Of a stretch of 64,000 bases of DNA, positions 1 through 9,199 are shown in pieces (the stretch's first letter is position 1; the number at the start of each line of letters is the position of its first letter). The notes under the pieces were generated by a model that was not told the origin of the DNA, did not search any database, and saw only the letters and a list, made by a program, of their open reading frames with translations. Location: positions 92,630,001 to 92,694,000 of the forward strand of contig CM077597.1 in the NCBI GenBank assembly GCA_039654915.1, written 5' to 3'. The translations under genes were made by a program, and so were the position numbers. This DNA comes from Aquilaria yunnanensis. Its lineage: Eukaryota; Streptophyta; Magnoliopsida; Malvales; Thymelaeaceae.

Positions 1-169
1 TCAACAGTTCAGCTAAACTTCCTCTATAAATAGCCCCCCAAATTTTGTGCTGAACACAGAGAAAATAAGAAAAAAAACTTAGAGCTTCGTTTTGAAAAAA
101 AGGAAAAAATTAGCCTAGGTCCCTGGCCCTCTTCTCTTCCTCTCCAGAAAACCTAAACCTTCTCTGAAT

Positions 170-202
<33 letters not shown>

Positions 203-1825
203 CACCCCCGCGCGCGCACCTCTGCTCCGGAATTCAAAATTCATTTTCAAAAGGTACAACCTCATTTTTTATCCTTCATCTTCTCATATTTATTCATTTT
301 AGTCACTAACCTTTTATTTATTTCTGCAGAATTAACTAATTACTAACTCTCTTTTACATTTTATTTGTTTATTATTGTTATTATTACTAACCTTTAATTA
401 TTGTTGTTATTATTATTATTAACTTACTAATTTACTAACTTTACTAACTTTTATTGTTATTATTGTTAACAACTAACCCAACTAACTTTACTAACTTTTA
501 TTATTGTTATTATTATTGTTATTAAAAACTAATTCTAACAACTAACTTTTATTATCTTTATTATTATTATTATTATAATAATTCATGGAAGGTTATACCT
601 CCTATTTATTTATTTTTAGTGGATGGCCAAAAAGCCCCACTTTATTTATTTGCTTACTATTTATTGATCTTTAACTTTCCTTTATTTACTTTATGTGCTT
701 TTTATTTGTTTATTTATTTATTTGAATATGTTATTTAATTTTTAAAAAAAGTAGAAGGTCAAAAAGCCCCACTTTATTTATTTATTCTTTAATATTCCTT
801 TATTTACTTTATATGTTTTCCTTTTATTTATTTACATGTGTTATTTTATGCATTTTTTTTATGGATGTCTAAACTAAAAAAAAAATCCCCTTTACTTTAC
901 TTTATTTAATTTTCCTTTTATGCCAAAATTTTACTTTATGATAAAATTTATTTCATTTATTTAATAATAAATAAAATCAATAAGTAAATAATAATTAATT
1001 AAAAAAAAAGAAGTTTTATGTGAATAATTAACTTTCTTCATTTTTAAGGCTATCAAAAAAAATCTTTTTCAAACAAAAATCCCCATCCGTCGTTATTTCA
1101 AATCTTCATTATTTTGAAACATCAATTTTTATTTTTTTTCATTAACCTTTTATTAAAATTATTAAAAAATTATAATTGAATAATTCTAAAAATACAACAA
1201 AAAATCAATTCTGTTTTTTTTAAATATATTTTTTAAAAGTAATAATAATTAAAAATTCAAGAAAAATAATAAAATAATAAAATAAAAATTATGACTAAAA
1301 TTCATTAAATAAACAATTAATAAAAAATAATTTCCATATCCGGATGATCCGGCAGGATCTACGGTTTGGAAAATATCAATTTTTTTTTAATTAAATAAAT
1401 TAAATAAATACAAAAGATAAAAATTCATATTTTACGATATAGATTAAATTATTTAAAATTTCACCAAATTCCGTGTCCAAATGACTCGGCAGAGTCCATG
1501 GTTCGGAATCAAAATCTTCCGTGTCCAAATGACTCGGCAGAGTCCATGGTTCGGAAGTATAAAATTTTTACCCGAATTAATTACCAAAATCAACATTTTC
1601 GACTAATTCAGTTAAAATTTCTAAATTAACTGAAAATTATTTAAAAGCAAAGTAAAACAAAAATTAAAATCAACTAAGGTGCCAATTTTGGGCGCTATAA
1701 CAATATTGTTTTAGCGTAACCGTACTCCCGATCCCCGAACTCTCGCAGACCAATTTTAAGGTGACCAATCGACCTAAGAAAACTGATTGGTGGCGACTCC
1801 CGAAAAAGACCCGCACGTTGCCACA
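1..1825 (+). repeat. 5' LTR of the Ogre-like element (left-truncated by window)
   Basis: It matches 11879-13707 base for base wherever I compared them, apart from a poly-T run of 32 against 36. Its end reads GTTGCCACA. The first ~474 bases of the LTR lie left of the window. It holds a TATA box at 25-33, a long T run (171-202), many ATT/TTA-rich stretches, and three copies of a ~40-bp motif (near 1331, 1469 and 1519) built around CAAATGACTCGGCAGAGTCC. Confidence 0.93.
25..33 (+). promoter_or_regulatory. TATA box of the 5' LTR
   Basis: TATAAATAG lies upstream of a leader-like stretch. The identical box is at 11903-11911 in the 3' LTR. It is the probable core promoter for the genomic transcript. 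Confidence 0.7.
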
Positions 1826-1828
1826 GCT

Positions 1829-1846
1829 TGGCGACTCCACTGGGGA
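1829..1846 (+). other. Primer-binding site
   Basis: TGGCGACTCCACTGGGGA begins three bases after the LTR terminal CA. It is absent after the 3' LTR, where flanking copia sequence starts instead. This fixes the element's orientation as + and matches the PBS type seen in Ogre/Tat elements. Confidence 0.82.
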
Positions 1847-2690
1847 ATCCATGTTAGTGAGTCGAGCCTAAAGTTGATTTGTTTTGATTTACTTTGCTTA
1901 TTATGTGGATTTATATGTTATATTTACTTATTCTAAACATGCATAATGCATTCACAATATGAAGCTCTATACCCGAGCTTTCTCAAATCGAACACAATTC
2001 TTTCTAAGCGGAATTGGTGTTGTTGTCCTTGTGAGGCCATGGTCTCCAAGCCTTCACCGGTTTCAAAGTAGCAAAGTAGTGTATTGCCTCCTGAGACGGT
2101 TAGTCTCTGCATGGGCTCACGAAAAGCTACGACTCGAATTAATCCATTCCTTACATTAACCCTAGAGGGTAAGGAATCGGGCTGTCACTATAATTTAGTG
2201 ACGGGATTCAGGAACTATCCCTTGCCTTTTTGATAAGCCACCTTATGCATATAGAACTCCCCACTTAACCATAGAACTGACCATAGAATTTCTACCATTT
2301 TACCAACACCATAAGCATATCCTTGTTATGCTGTGTTGTTACTCTACACTTTTCTTCGTATGGTTTTAACTTGTTTATCCATAATACTTCATGAGTTGTT
2401 AATTGCTATTTAACTTGTTAATAACCTTATTTTTCTTTTGCTATACTTCCGTTCTGTGTAATTATTCTTCATGCATCAAAATCACGCATCAAATTATGCT
2501 AACTTTTTGGTCTTTTTAATAATAACTAGAAGTCTTGAAGTTTCACAATAGTTGATAATCAAGCTCACTCATTGCATACATCAATTACATCAATCACATG
2601 CATATAAAATCTGATAAAAATAATCTCATTGCATGTATTCCATTACATCAATCACGTGCATACAAAGTCTGATAAAAACATAATCTCACA
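1847..2690 (+). other. Untranslated leader of the Ogre-like element, with 60-bp tandem repeats
   Basis: No convincing coding sequence is visible. From about 2572 to 2745 a ~60-bp unit built on CATCAATCACATGCATA and TCTGATAAAAATAATCTC repeats three times with drift. Confidence 0.6.
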
Positions 2691-2769
2691 TTGCATGCAT
2701 GCATTCATTGCATCAATCACATACATGTAGAGTCTAATAAAATAAATCTTACTTTAAAAAGGGGTAAAA

Positions 2770-2996
2770 TTGGACCTCAACGCCAATATCCAACTCGGCT
2801 CCAAACAAGATTAATGGCAGAACAAACTGAAGGACGTCTCATAGATATAGAGTCCAAGATAGAAAATATGGCCGGAGCAATTCCCTCCTCATTACACCAA
2901 AAAATGAAATTCATTTTTGAAGGAAAGTTAATCACAGTCTTTGCTGAAGAAGGCATTCTGCTATCATCTATATCAATAGTAGCAAAGGCCAAGTGA
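2770..2996 (+). pseudogene. Possible gag-pol remnant of an Ogre/Tat element
   Basis: A short open stretch reads like the end of a gag-type coiled segment (RLMAEQTEGRLIDIESKIEN) followed by a segment around MKFIFEGKLITVFAEEG, which recalls the region near the protease of plant Tat/Ogre polyproteins. It ends at a stop codon at 2994-2996, and no neighbouring frame continues the homology. If correct, this is all that is left of the element's replication genes here. The assignment is from memory of family style only and is weak. Confidence 0.33.
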
Positions 2997-3319
2997 CCTT
3001 CTCTTCCAAGTTGGTGTGACCCAAATCCCAAATGTAACTGAAAAGTCTATGGTGCTGAAACTCAAGGTCCAACAGTTGGTCGAGTCTAAGTTGCTAGGCC
3101 ATTATGTGATTGGTAATTGAAAGTGAAGATTTTGAGCTGGAATTACATTAATTTTGGAAGGGCTCCAAGTCAGATCTGACCTAACAGTCCGCACACACTT
3201 TTGAATGACAGGGAATCCTTTGAATAAACTTGTATCTTTGAAAGCTTGCAAAAGTAATTTAATAGTAAAAATCTCCTAGATTTAGTCCAGAATCTAGGGT
3301 GTAGTCTTTGTTAAATGGA

Positions 3320-3640
3320 CACCTGCTATTCTTTTTCTGGTACAACAAAAAGATGTAATGCGTGCATTCTACTACTTTCCATTTTTACACTCTTTGCCAT
3401 TATACTATCCATTAGTGCCATCACACTTTACTTTTTGACAACCGGTAATTCTTTTTGTTCTCCAACAAAAAGATGTTATGTGTGCATTCCACCACTTTTT
3501 AATTCCATTATTACATCTACACATTCCACCAATTTTTACCAAAAATTCAATTATTACACCTACACATTCTACCACTTCTTACCAAAAATTTCGTTTTTAT
3601 ATCCATCTCTCACTCCTTTCCATTATACTATCCATTATTG
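3320..3640 (+). repeat. Degenerate tandem repeat in the internal region
   Basis: A ~125-bp unit built on CAACAAAAAGATGTTATGTG and a CATTCCACCACTTTTT-like string occurs at about 3345 and 3465, with a shorter echo of the second part up to 3580. No coding assignment. Confidence 0.5.
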
Positions 3641-3914
3641 CTATCACACTTTACTTTGAAAACGATACTACTCGTGGGTGAAAATAAAAAGTTAAGGGAG
3701 ATTTAATAGTGGCGATCTTGAAAGTGCTGTCAAATCTAGTAAGAAGGATTTCATATGTTGCACCCCAATTCTCAAAAAAAGAATTCATAGTGGTTATCAA
3801 CATCCTTGCAAGAAGTCTGGGGTTAGCTTCCAAACAAGGTAGCTCTCATATTAAATGACTTCAGTGGCCTCCCAATTCTCACAAATGCTCAATACAAAAA
3901 AAAAATTCTCAGTT

Positions 3915-4360
3915 TTCCACAACACAAATTCCAACAAAGGAAAGAAGTTCCTCCCTTCCATCAAAAGCCATTAAAGGGAAAATCCAAAACAAAAAAAAAG
4001 AGACTGAGAGCAAACACAAGCAGCTAAGGCCACTTGAATCATTTCACTTCAAGAAGGCTATGTTCTCAGTTCTTTGGCAACACAAACTCCGAAAAGAGAA
4101 ATTCATCCCTTCCATCAAAAGACAACAAGGGAAAATTCAAAACCAAAAAGGACTGAGAACAAGCACGAGCAAGCAAGGCCACTTGAGTCATCTCACTTCA
4201 AGAGAGTTATCAAGTATGTCATCACCATAGCTCAAAAAAAAAAAAAAAAAAAAAGGAAACAAAAAAAAACAAAAAAAAAACAAAAAAAAAAAAAAGAAAA
4301 AGGGCTCAAACTAGAGCAAAAGAAAAAAAAAAAAGAAAAAAGTGAGCTATGGATTCTAGA
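3915..4360 (+). repeat. Duplicated ~150-bp unit followed by an A-rich tract
   Basis: A unit containing CCCTTCCATCAAAAG and a GGCCACTTGA string followed by TCACTTCAAGA occurs at about 3925 and 4080. It is followed by A-rich sequence (4230-4340) that opens a lysine-rich reading frame with no sign of real coding. GGGGGCAA-type purine tracts follow near 4435, 4958 and 5022. Such tracts resemble the element's own PPT. Confidence 0.5.
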
Positions 4361-4399
4361 CTGAAAACCTGCAAAGGCGGTTTAGAACACAAAAGCAAC

Positions 4400-5600
4400 C
4401 CTCAAGCCAAGCATACATAAAGACCACGATAGTTGGGGGGCAACAGATGAGGTTTAACTTTCTGGAAAGAGTGGCAAATTGAGGTCATCACTATTGAGTT
4501 TTTCACCATAATCAAATTTACTCACGAGTAGTATTAAAAGACCCTTCTTTCACACCACTCAAACTTAACTTTATTCAGACCTAATATTTACCTCTTGATA
4601 TCATCCGCATTCAGCTAAAAGGCTATCCTTGTGAATCATGTTTCTACCTTATTGCCTTGCACAGTTTATGTCTTCGAGTTGGAAAGAGGAGAATGGCAGG
4701 ATATTTTAATTAAAAACAAAGACCGTAAATTACTTTGTCAAGCTTTGCAAATTGATGAAAGTTTTTCTTTAAGGCCAAACCATTATTCATTAATGTGTGT
4801 AGACTTAAAAGTGAGGAGATAGCTTGAGACTTTCTTTAAGAAGATGTGGTTCTTGTAAGAGAGATTTACGATCAAGTGCCATCACAAAGGTCTAGAAATG
4901 CTCGACCTTCTGTTAAAGGCGAGGTGATACCTTTTTATCCACATAAACACCGTATTCAGGGGGCAAAGTAGTCTCTACGAAGCGTAAGAATAGTACTGCC
5001 AAGAAAGAAACTCAACAGACAAGGGGGCAAGTCTTATGGATCAAAACTTGAGCTTAAGGAAGAGCAATCATTCAGATTATAACATGGGGATAAGTAAGTG
5101 TCGGCACGGTCACAAGAAAAGGAGCAAAGCAGACATTGAAAGTAAAGCCTTTGATGGTATCAAATCCATGACAATGGATGAGTACCCGAAAGAGATATAA
5201 ATTATGAGGCGGGCCAACTTTAAAGAAATTGAGGCCAAAATTCAAAGAACAAGTCAAAGAAAGAGGATTTTGAAAAGAGTTGGGCTTTTGAGGCAGCGAA
5301 CAAAAGCTGAAAAGCATAAAGAGATTCAATGATAGTCCAAGAAGGCCATCACAAAAGAGGATCCAGTAAAACAAAGACATAAAGAACTAGATCCATACAA
5401 AAAAAAAAGCCATTAGTTACACATGCTCTGCATTCATGCATTTCATATCATGCATACATAGCCTTTACATAACAAGGACCAAACGGGAATCACATTCACA
5501 GCACAGTTACAGCAGTATAAGCTGAGATTTCAATGTCATCAGCTCTTACCAATCTATCACTGGAAACACAGCTAATATGCGGGACCAACCCACATCAGGA
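4400..5600 (+). other. Internal spacer of the Ogre-like element, no gene recognised
   Basis: One short open frame at 4631-4822 begins with GTG and resembles nothing I know. The rest has no convincing coding sequence. Three GGGGGC(A) purine tracts are the only notable elements. Confidence 0.4.
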
Positions 5601-5608
5601 ATTCAAGG

Positions 5609-5990
5609 ATAAGGTAGACAATATGTCAAAAGCCTGGCAATCGATTCAATAATTGAGACTACACCTGGAAGGACAGGATTGACGTCAGCTAGTAGTATCC
5701 AAGATAAGAGATAGCTATAGCCAAGGATAAGGCAGATATCAAAAAGGATAAAGTAGACAATATTGTCAAAAGCCTGGCAATTGATTCAATAATCGTGGCT
5801 ACACCTGGAAGGACAAGATTGATGCCAGCTTAGCAGCATCTAAGATAAGAGATAGCTGTGGTCAAAGATAAGGCAGACATCAAGAAATATTGTCGTTGAA
5901 AATTTGTCAAAAGTGGACAATGGATTCAATAGTCAAGGACTGGATCAATGTCATGCCTTACGAGATATCAAAGATAAGAAATATCTATGA
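5609..5990 (+). repeat. Tandem repeat (~140-bp unit, 2.5 copies) upstream of the virus-like ORFs
   Basis: The unit contains GTCAAAAGCCTGGCAAT, a CTACACCTGGAAGGACA string and AAGATAAGAGATAGCT. It occurs at about 5609 and 5748, with a partial, diverged third copy to about 5990. It directly precedes the ORF at 6125. Confidence 0.65.
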
Positions 5991-6124
5991 TACCAAAATA
6001 AAGTAGGATCCACTTTTCCGGTTAAACGGCGGATACGGTACTCCGTGACTCTCAAGTCGGTTCTCTCAGTTGCCCATAATAACTGATTCTTTCCTCTCTT
6101 CTTTCTTTTACTTCCCTCTAGAAA

Positions 6125-6673
6125 ATGGATCCTACTCTTTCTGTCTTACGAAAATATTTTCCTTCTCTCCCAATGAACATTCTCAAAAAGATCTACCAAG
6201 TTCGCTGTGAACGATTAAGAGTTCTGATGCACAAAGGAATCCCTGAAGATGTGCGGTGGTTAATCGAAGCCAAGGTTCGTCTGGCAAGTGAAATCCCAGA
6301 GGCATTTGTGTCTCACATGCCTGGTATAGGCAAAAGCTCTTATGCCAAAAAGCGAAGAGCGAAAAGGTTACAAATCTGCCATAAATGTGGACGGTGGACT
6401 TGTAATACTAAATGTCGTTTTTTAGGGATGATCTCTGATAATCGAGAAGATAAAATACGATTCATTAAGAATGGCCTGAGTAAGGACTCATTGGATGATA
6501 TCCAATTGACTCTTGAGACGCATTCTTGTGGATCTGTGCAACGTGAACTTCTTGGTTTATGGAGCATTTTTCATGAAGAACGAAACCGTTACAGTCCCGG
6601 GAATCTGACTGTAAATGACCCTGTTTGCCAGCTTGTAAGAAAACTGGATGGGAAGCAAATCCTCGACTCATAG
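6125..6673 (+). CDS. Cysteine-rich nucleic-acid-binding protein, betaflexivirus NABP-like (copy 1)
   Basis: A 182-residue ORF starting ATG in a good plant context (GAAAATGG). Residues 71-81 are a basic patch (SSYAKKRRAKR) directly followed by a C4 zinc-finger-like cluster, Cys85, Cys88, Cys93 and Cys97 (CX2CX4CX3C), then a conserved-looking RFIKNGLSK at 112-120. A basic patch plus four cysteines and this downstream block recalls the small cysteine-rich NABP encoded at the 3' end of carlavirus and related betaflexivirus genomes, but the protein is longer at both ends. In those viruses the family binds nucleic acid, and several members suppress RNA silencing or alter host transcription. Any such role here is inference. 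Copy 2 follows at 6963 with identical spacing of motifs. It has no stop, frameshift or intron. It could also be a plant zinc-finger protein of unrelated origin. Confidence 0.62.
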   Translation: MDPTLSVLRKYFPSLPMNILKKIYQVRCERLRVLMHKGIPEDVRWLIEAKVRLASEIPEAFVSHMPGIGKSSYAKKRRAKRLQICHKCGRWTCNTKCRFLGMISDNREDKIRFIKNGLSKDSLDDIQLTLETHSCGSVQRELLGLWSIFHEERNRYSPGNLTVNDPVCQLVRKLDGKQILDS

Positions 6674-6835
6674 AAGCCGTTAATGCCGTTACTAGACGTA
6701 AAGCCAGTGGAAGATGTGAGTCACAGTCACAATTACTGTACATACAGTTTGTTATATTTGGAAAAGTTTACATTTTCTTTTGACAGATGTACATGCTCCC
6801 CTAAGTGTAATCGACACGTTATCCCTTTTCATCAC

Positions 6836-6843
6836 TATAAATG
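6836..6843 (+). promoter_or_regulatory. TATA-like box before NABP-like copy 2
   Basis: TATAAATG lies 120 bases upstream of the ATG at 6963, followed by a pyrimidine-rich leader. The ~95 bases before each NABP-like ATG are homologous between the copies (shared GCGGATA, CCGTGACT and ATAACTGATTC). Copy 1 has no equally clear TATA box. Confidence 0.4.
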
Positions 6844-6962
6844 CGTGTTCTTCCTTCTGATTAAGCAGCGGATAAGATACCCCGTGACTTCTAAATTCGG
6901 TTATTCCAGTAGCTTACAATAACTGATTCATTTCCCTCTTCTCTCAAATTCTTCTCTCATCA

Positions 6963-7469
6963 ATGGATTCTACTCTTTCTACCCTGCGAAAATACTTTCC
7001 TTCTCTTCCAATAAAAGTCCTTAAAAAGATCTACCTTGCTAGATGTGAAAGAATCAGAGTATTTATGCACAAAGGCATTCCTGATAATGTGCGGTGGCTA
7101 ATTGAAGCTAAGGTTCGTTCAGCTGGTGAAGTTCCAGAAGCGTTCTTTCCCCGTATGCCCGGCTTTGGTAAAAGCGCTTATGCCAAAAAAAGAAGAACAA
7201 AGAGGCTAGGCGTTTGTCATAATTGTGGATGGTGGATTTGCGGCAATAAATGTCGTTCTCCAGGAGTGATCACCAGAAATCGTAATGATAGAATAAGATT
7301 CATTAAGAATGGCTTGCGTAAGGAATCTCTAGAAGATATTCGAGAGGTTCTTGAAGCGCATTCTTGCGGAATAGTGCAATTTGAGGTTGTTGGATTATGC
7401 ATAATTTTTCAAAAAGAACAAGATCGTTACAGTCTTGGGAATCTGACCCTAAACGACCCTATTTGCTAG
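6963..7469 (+). CDS. NABP-like protein, tandem copy 2, with early stop
   Basis: A 168-residue ORF aligned to copy 1 over its whole length without an indel. By my count 114 of 168 residues are identical. The basic patch (SAYAKKRRTKR) and the cysteines at 85, 88, 93 and 97 are all kept. It ends at TAG (7467-7469), 14 codons before the point matching the end of copy 1, so its extreme C-terminus is lost. The basic-plus-zinc core is intact and it may still be functional. The two copies sit 838 bp apart start to start, including homologous upstream DNA, so the duplication was a promoter-plus-ORF unit. Keeping the core open after ~32% divergence suggests selection (inference). Confidence 0.58.
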   Translation: MDSTLSTLRKYFPSLPIKVLKKIYLARCERIRVFMHKGIPDNVRWLIEAKVRSAGEVPEAFFPRMPGFGKSAYAKKRRTKRLGVCHNCGWWICGNKCRSPGVITRNRNDRIRFIKNGLRKESLEDIREVLEAHSCGIVQFEVVGLCIIFQKEQDRYSLGNLTLNDPIC

Positions 7470-7578
7470 TTTGTGAGAAAGTTAGATGAGATGCAAATCA
7501 CCGATTCATAGAAAGCATTGAAGCCATTACTGGACGCAAAGCCAGTGGAAGACGAGGATCAAAGTCACGATTACTCTA

Positions 7579-7915
7579 CGTGCTAGCTGTTGCTTTTGAA
7601 ATTTTCCTCCCCTTTCGGCGATAATGTATCCACTCCTAACATGAGCCATGGTTACGATACTGTACATGCTAGCTGTCGCTTTTGAAATTTTCCTTCTCAT
7701 TTGGCAATAATGTACCCACTCCTGACACGGACTACTGTATATAGCTGCCACTTTTGAAATTTTCCTTCTCTTCCGACAATCACGTACCTACTCCTGACAT
7801 AAGCTACAATCGCGACTACTGTATATTTTAGTTGCTTTTGAAATTTTCCTCCTCTTTTAACGATAGTGTACCCATACCTGACCAGAGTCATATTCGTGAC
7901 TACTGTGAATAGCTG
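7579..7915 (+). repeat. Degenerate ~80-bp tandem repeats between NABP copy 2 and LOG
   Basis: Four to five units share a TTTTGAAATTTTCCT core, with GATAATGTATCCACTCCT-like and AGCTGTYGC strings. They start near 7582, 7669, 7741 and 7827, with a partial unit at 7908. The array ends just upstream of the LOG TATA box, so it could act as a repeated upstream promoter element (inference). Confidence 0.65.
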
Positions 7916-7968
7916 GCAATAATGTATCCATTCTTGAAAATAAAATTATTGCCTTCTCTCTTCATCTC

Positions 7969-7978
7969 TATAAATATA
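7969..7978 (+). promoter_or_regulatory. TATA box just upstream of the LOG ORF
   Basis: TATAAATATA is preceded by pyrimidine-rich sequence and ends 30 bases before the LOG ATG at 8009. With a normal 25-35 base TATA-to-start distance the leader would be only a few bases, or transcription could start a little downstream. Confidence 0.5.
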
Positions 7979-8008
7979 TCCTCTTTTCTCACAAGAGTAA
8001 GGATAGGA

Positions 8009-8638
8009 ATGGAGAAAACCTCAACTCGTAAATCCCGAAGTATTTGTGTATTTTCTGGGGCTTTTCCTGGAAAAGATGAAGAATACTTAAAGGCAGCCAA
8101 TCATTTGGGTAGAGTATTAGCTGAGCGTAAAATACATTTAGTTTATGGAGGAGGTAGTGTCGGATTAATGGGAGGCGTAGCATCAGCAGCATCTTTAGGA
8201 GGAAGTCAAGTTCTAGGCATTATCCCAGGACCTTTGAAATTTGTTTCTGGGGGCACGATTGGAGAAGAATTAGTGGTTAAAAATTTGCAAGAGCGTGTAT
8301 TACAAATGCTTTTAAATGCTGATGCTTTTATCGCTCTACCAGGTGGTTTTGGCACATTGGGAGAAGTCTTTCAAATCGCTTCCATGGCCCAACTTAATTT
8401 GCATAAGAAACCCATTGGGCTTTTAAATGTTAACAATTTCTTTATAGGTCTGATAGCTTTTATGGATTATGCTATGCAGAAGAATTTCATATCAAGAGTG
8501 GCACGGCGAATCATAATATCCGCAACAACTGCTGAAGAATTGCTAGATAAAATACAAGCTTTTGTTCCTGAACCAGATCCAGCAATGATTCAGATAGACT
8601 GGACACGACAGTCTTTCCCGACCAGTTCACTCCCATAA
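8009..8638 (+). CDS. LOG-like: LONELY GUY (LOG)-type cytokinin riboside 5'-monophosphate phosphoribohydrolase, intronless, inside the retrotransposon
   Basis: A 209-residue intact ORF. LOG enzymes release active cytokinin base and ribose 5-phosphate from cytokinin nucleotides in the cytosol. Landmarks in order: SICVFSGAFPGK at the N-terminus, the VYGGGSVGLMG nucleotide-binding segment, an ERV segment keeping the catalytic-type Arg, the signature PGGFGTLGE (PGGxGTxxE) with its Glu, KPIGLLNVNNF, and FISRVARRIIISATT near the C-terminus. The length matches plant LOGs. Departures from the plant norm are Ser for Cys in the first motif, LQERV where MHQRK is usual, and Gly before the signature Glu. 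I chose the ATG at 8009 over an upstream in-frame ATG at 7922 because the family's start aligns here and the TATA box lies between them. Plant LOG genes have several introns and this one has none, which fits capture from an mRNA. Confidence 0.9.
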   Translation: MEKTSTRKSRSICVFSGAFPGKDEEYLKAANHLGRVLAERKIHLVYGGGSVGLMGGVASAASLGGSQVLGIIPGPLKFVSGGTIGEELVVKNLQERVLQMLLNADAFIALPGGFGTLGEVFQIASMAQLNLHKKPIGLLNVNNFFIGLIAFMDYAMQKNFISRVARRIIISATTAEELLDKIQAFVPEPDPAMIQIDWTRQSFPTSSLP

Positions 8639-8639
8639 T

Positions 8640-9180
8640 GGTCCTCTACTCATCCTGTTGAAGTATTGTGGAAGAAAGAAGCGATCTGATCCGTTTTTCT
8701 TGTCCTTTAGTTTTATTATCAGCATTTTCTTTCGCGTTTCAATTTTTCCTTTCAGGGAATTTCTTTTTTTTATAATATAGTTTCATCCATGCTGATATTA
8801 AAACCATAGGACAATGCCTTTAGGTTGGAATGGCTGAGTAAAGAGTAATTTTTATTACTCTTGAGACGCATCCTATTAGGTCTACTAGGCATAACATTTT
8901 GGGGTAGTTAAGCTTTAACCTTATTCGGATGACATATCTCACAAGGGAATCTATATTTACTGAAGAAAATATTAGATGAACCTTGAATATTGATTCCAAA
9001 CATCCGTTCCCTTTACATAATTTGTCAGTGTTATTGTCATCATCAAGATTCACTCGTTTTATCGAAGCCTAATTCTTTGCGCTCGCCTATTATGAAAATT
9101 CACACTTTCGAAGAAAATTATTCCAATTTCAATTGCTTTCATATAAATTTCGCTCGAGGTCCTAAGGAAAGCTCCTTAGC
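8640..9180 (+). other. Spacer after LOG, no gene recognised
   Basis: AT-rich sequence between the LOG stop and the minisatellite, probably untranslated. No ORF or repeat of note. Confidence 0.4.
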
Positions 9181-9199
9181 CTCAAAATCAATTTTCATC

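Noticed and set aside
4074..4364. Lysine-rich ORF
   Set aside because: Its second half translates poly-A tracts. There is no homology and the sequence is low complexity.
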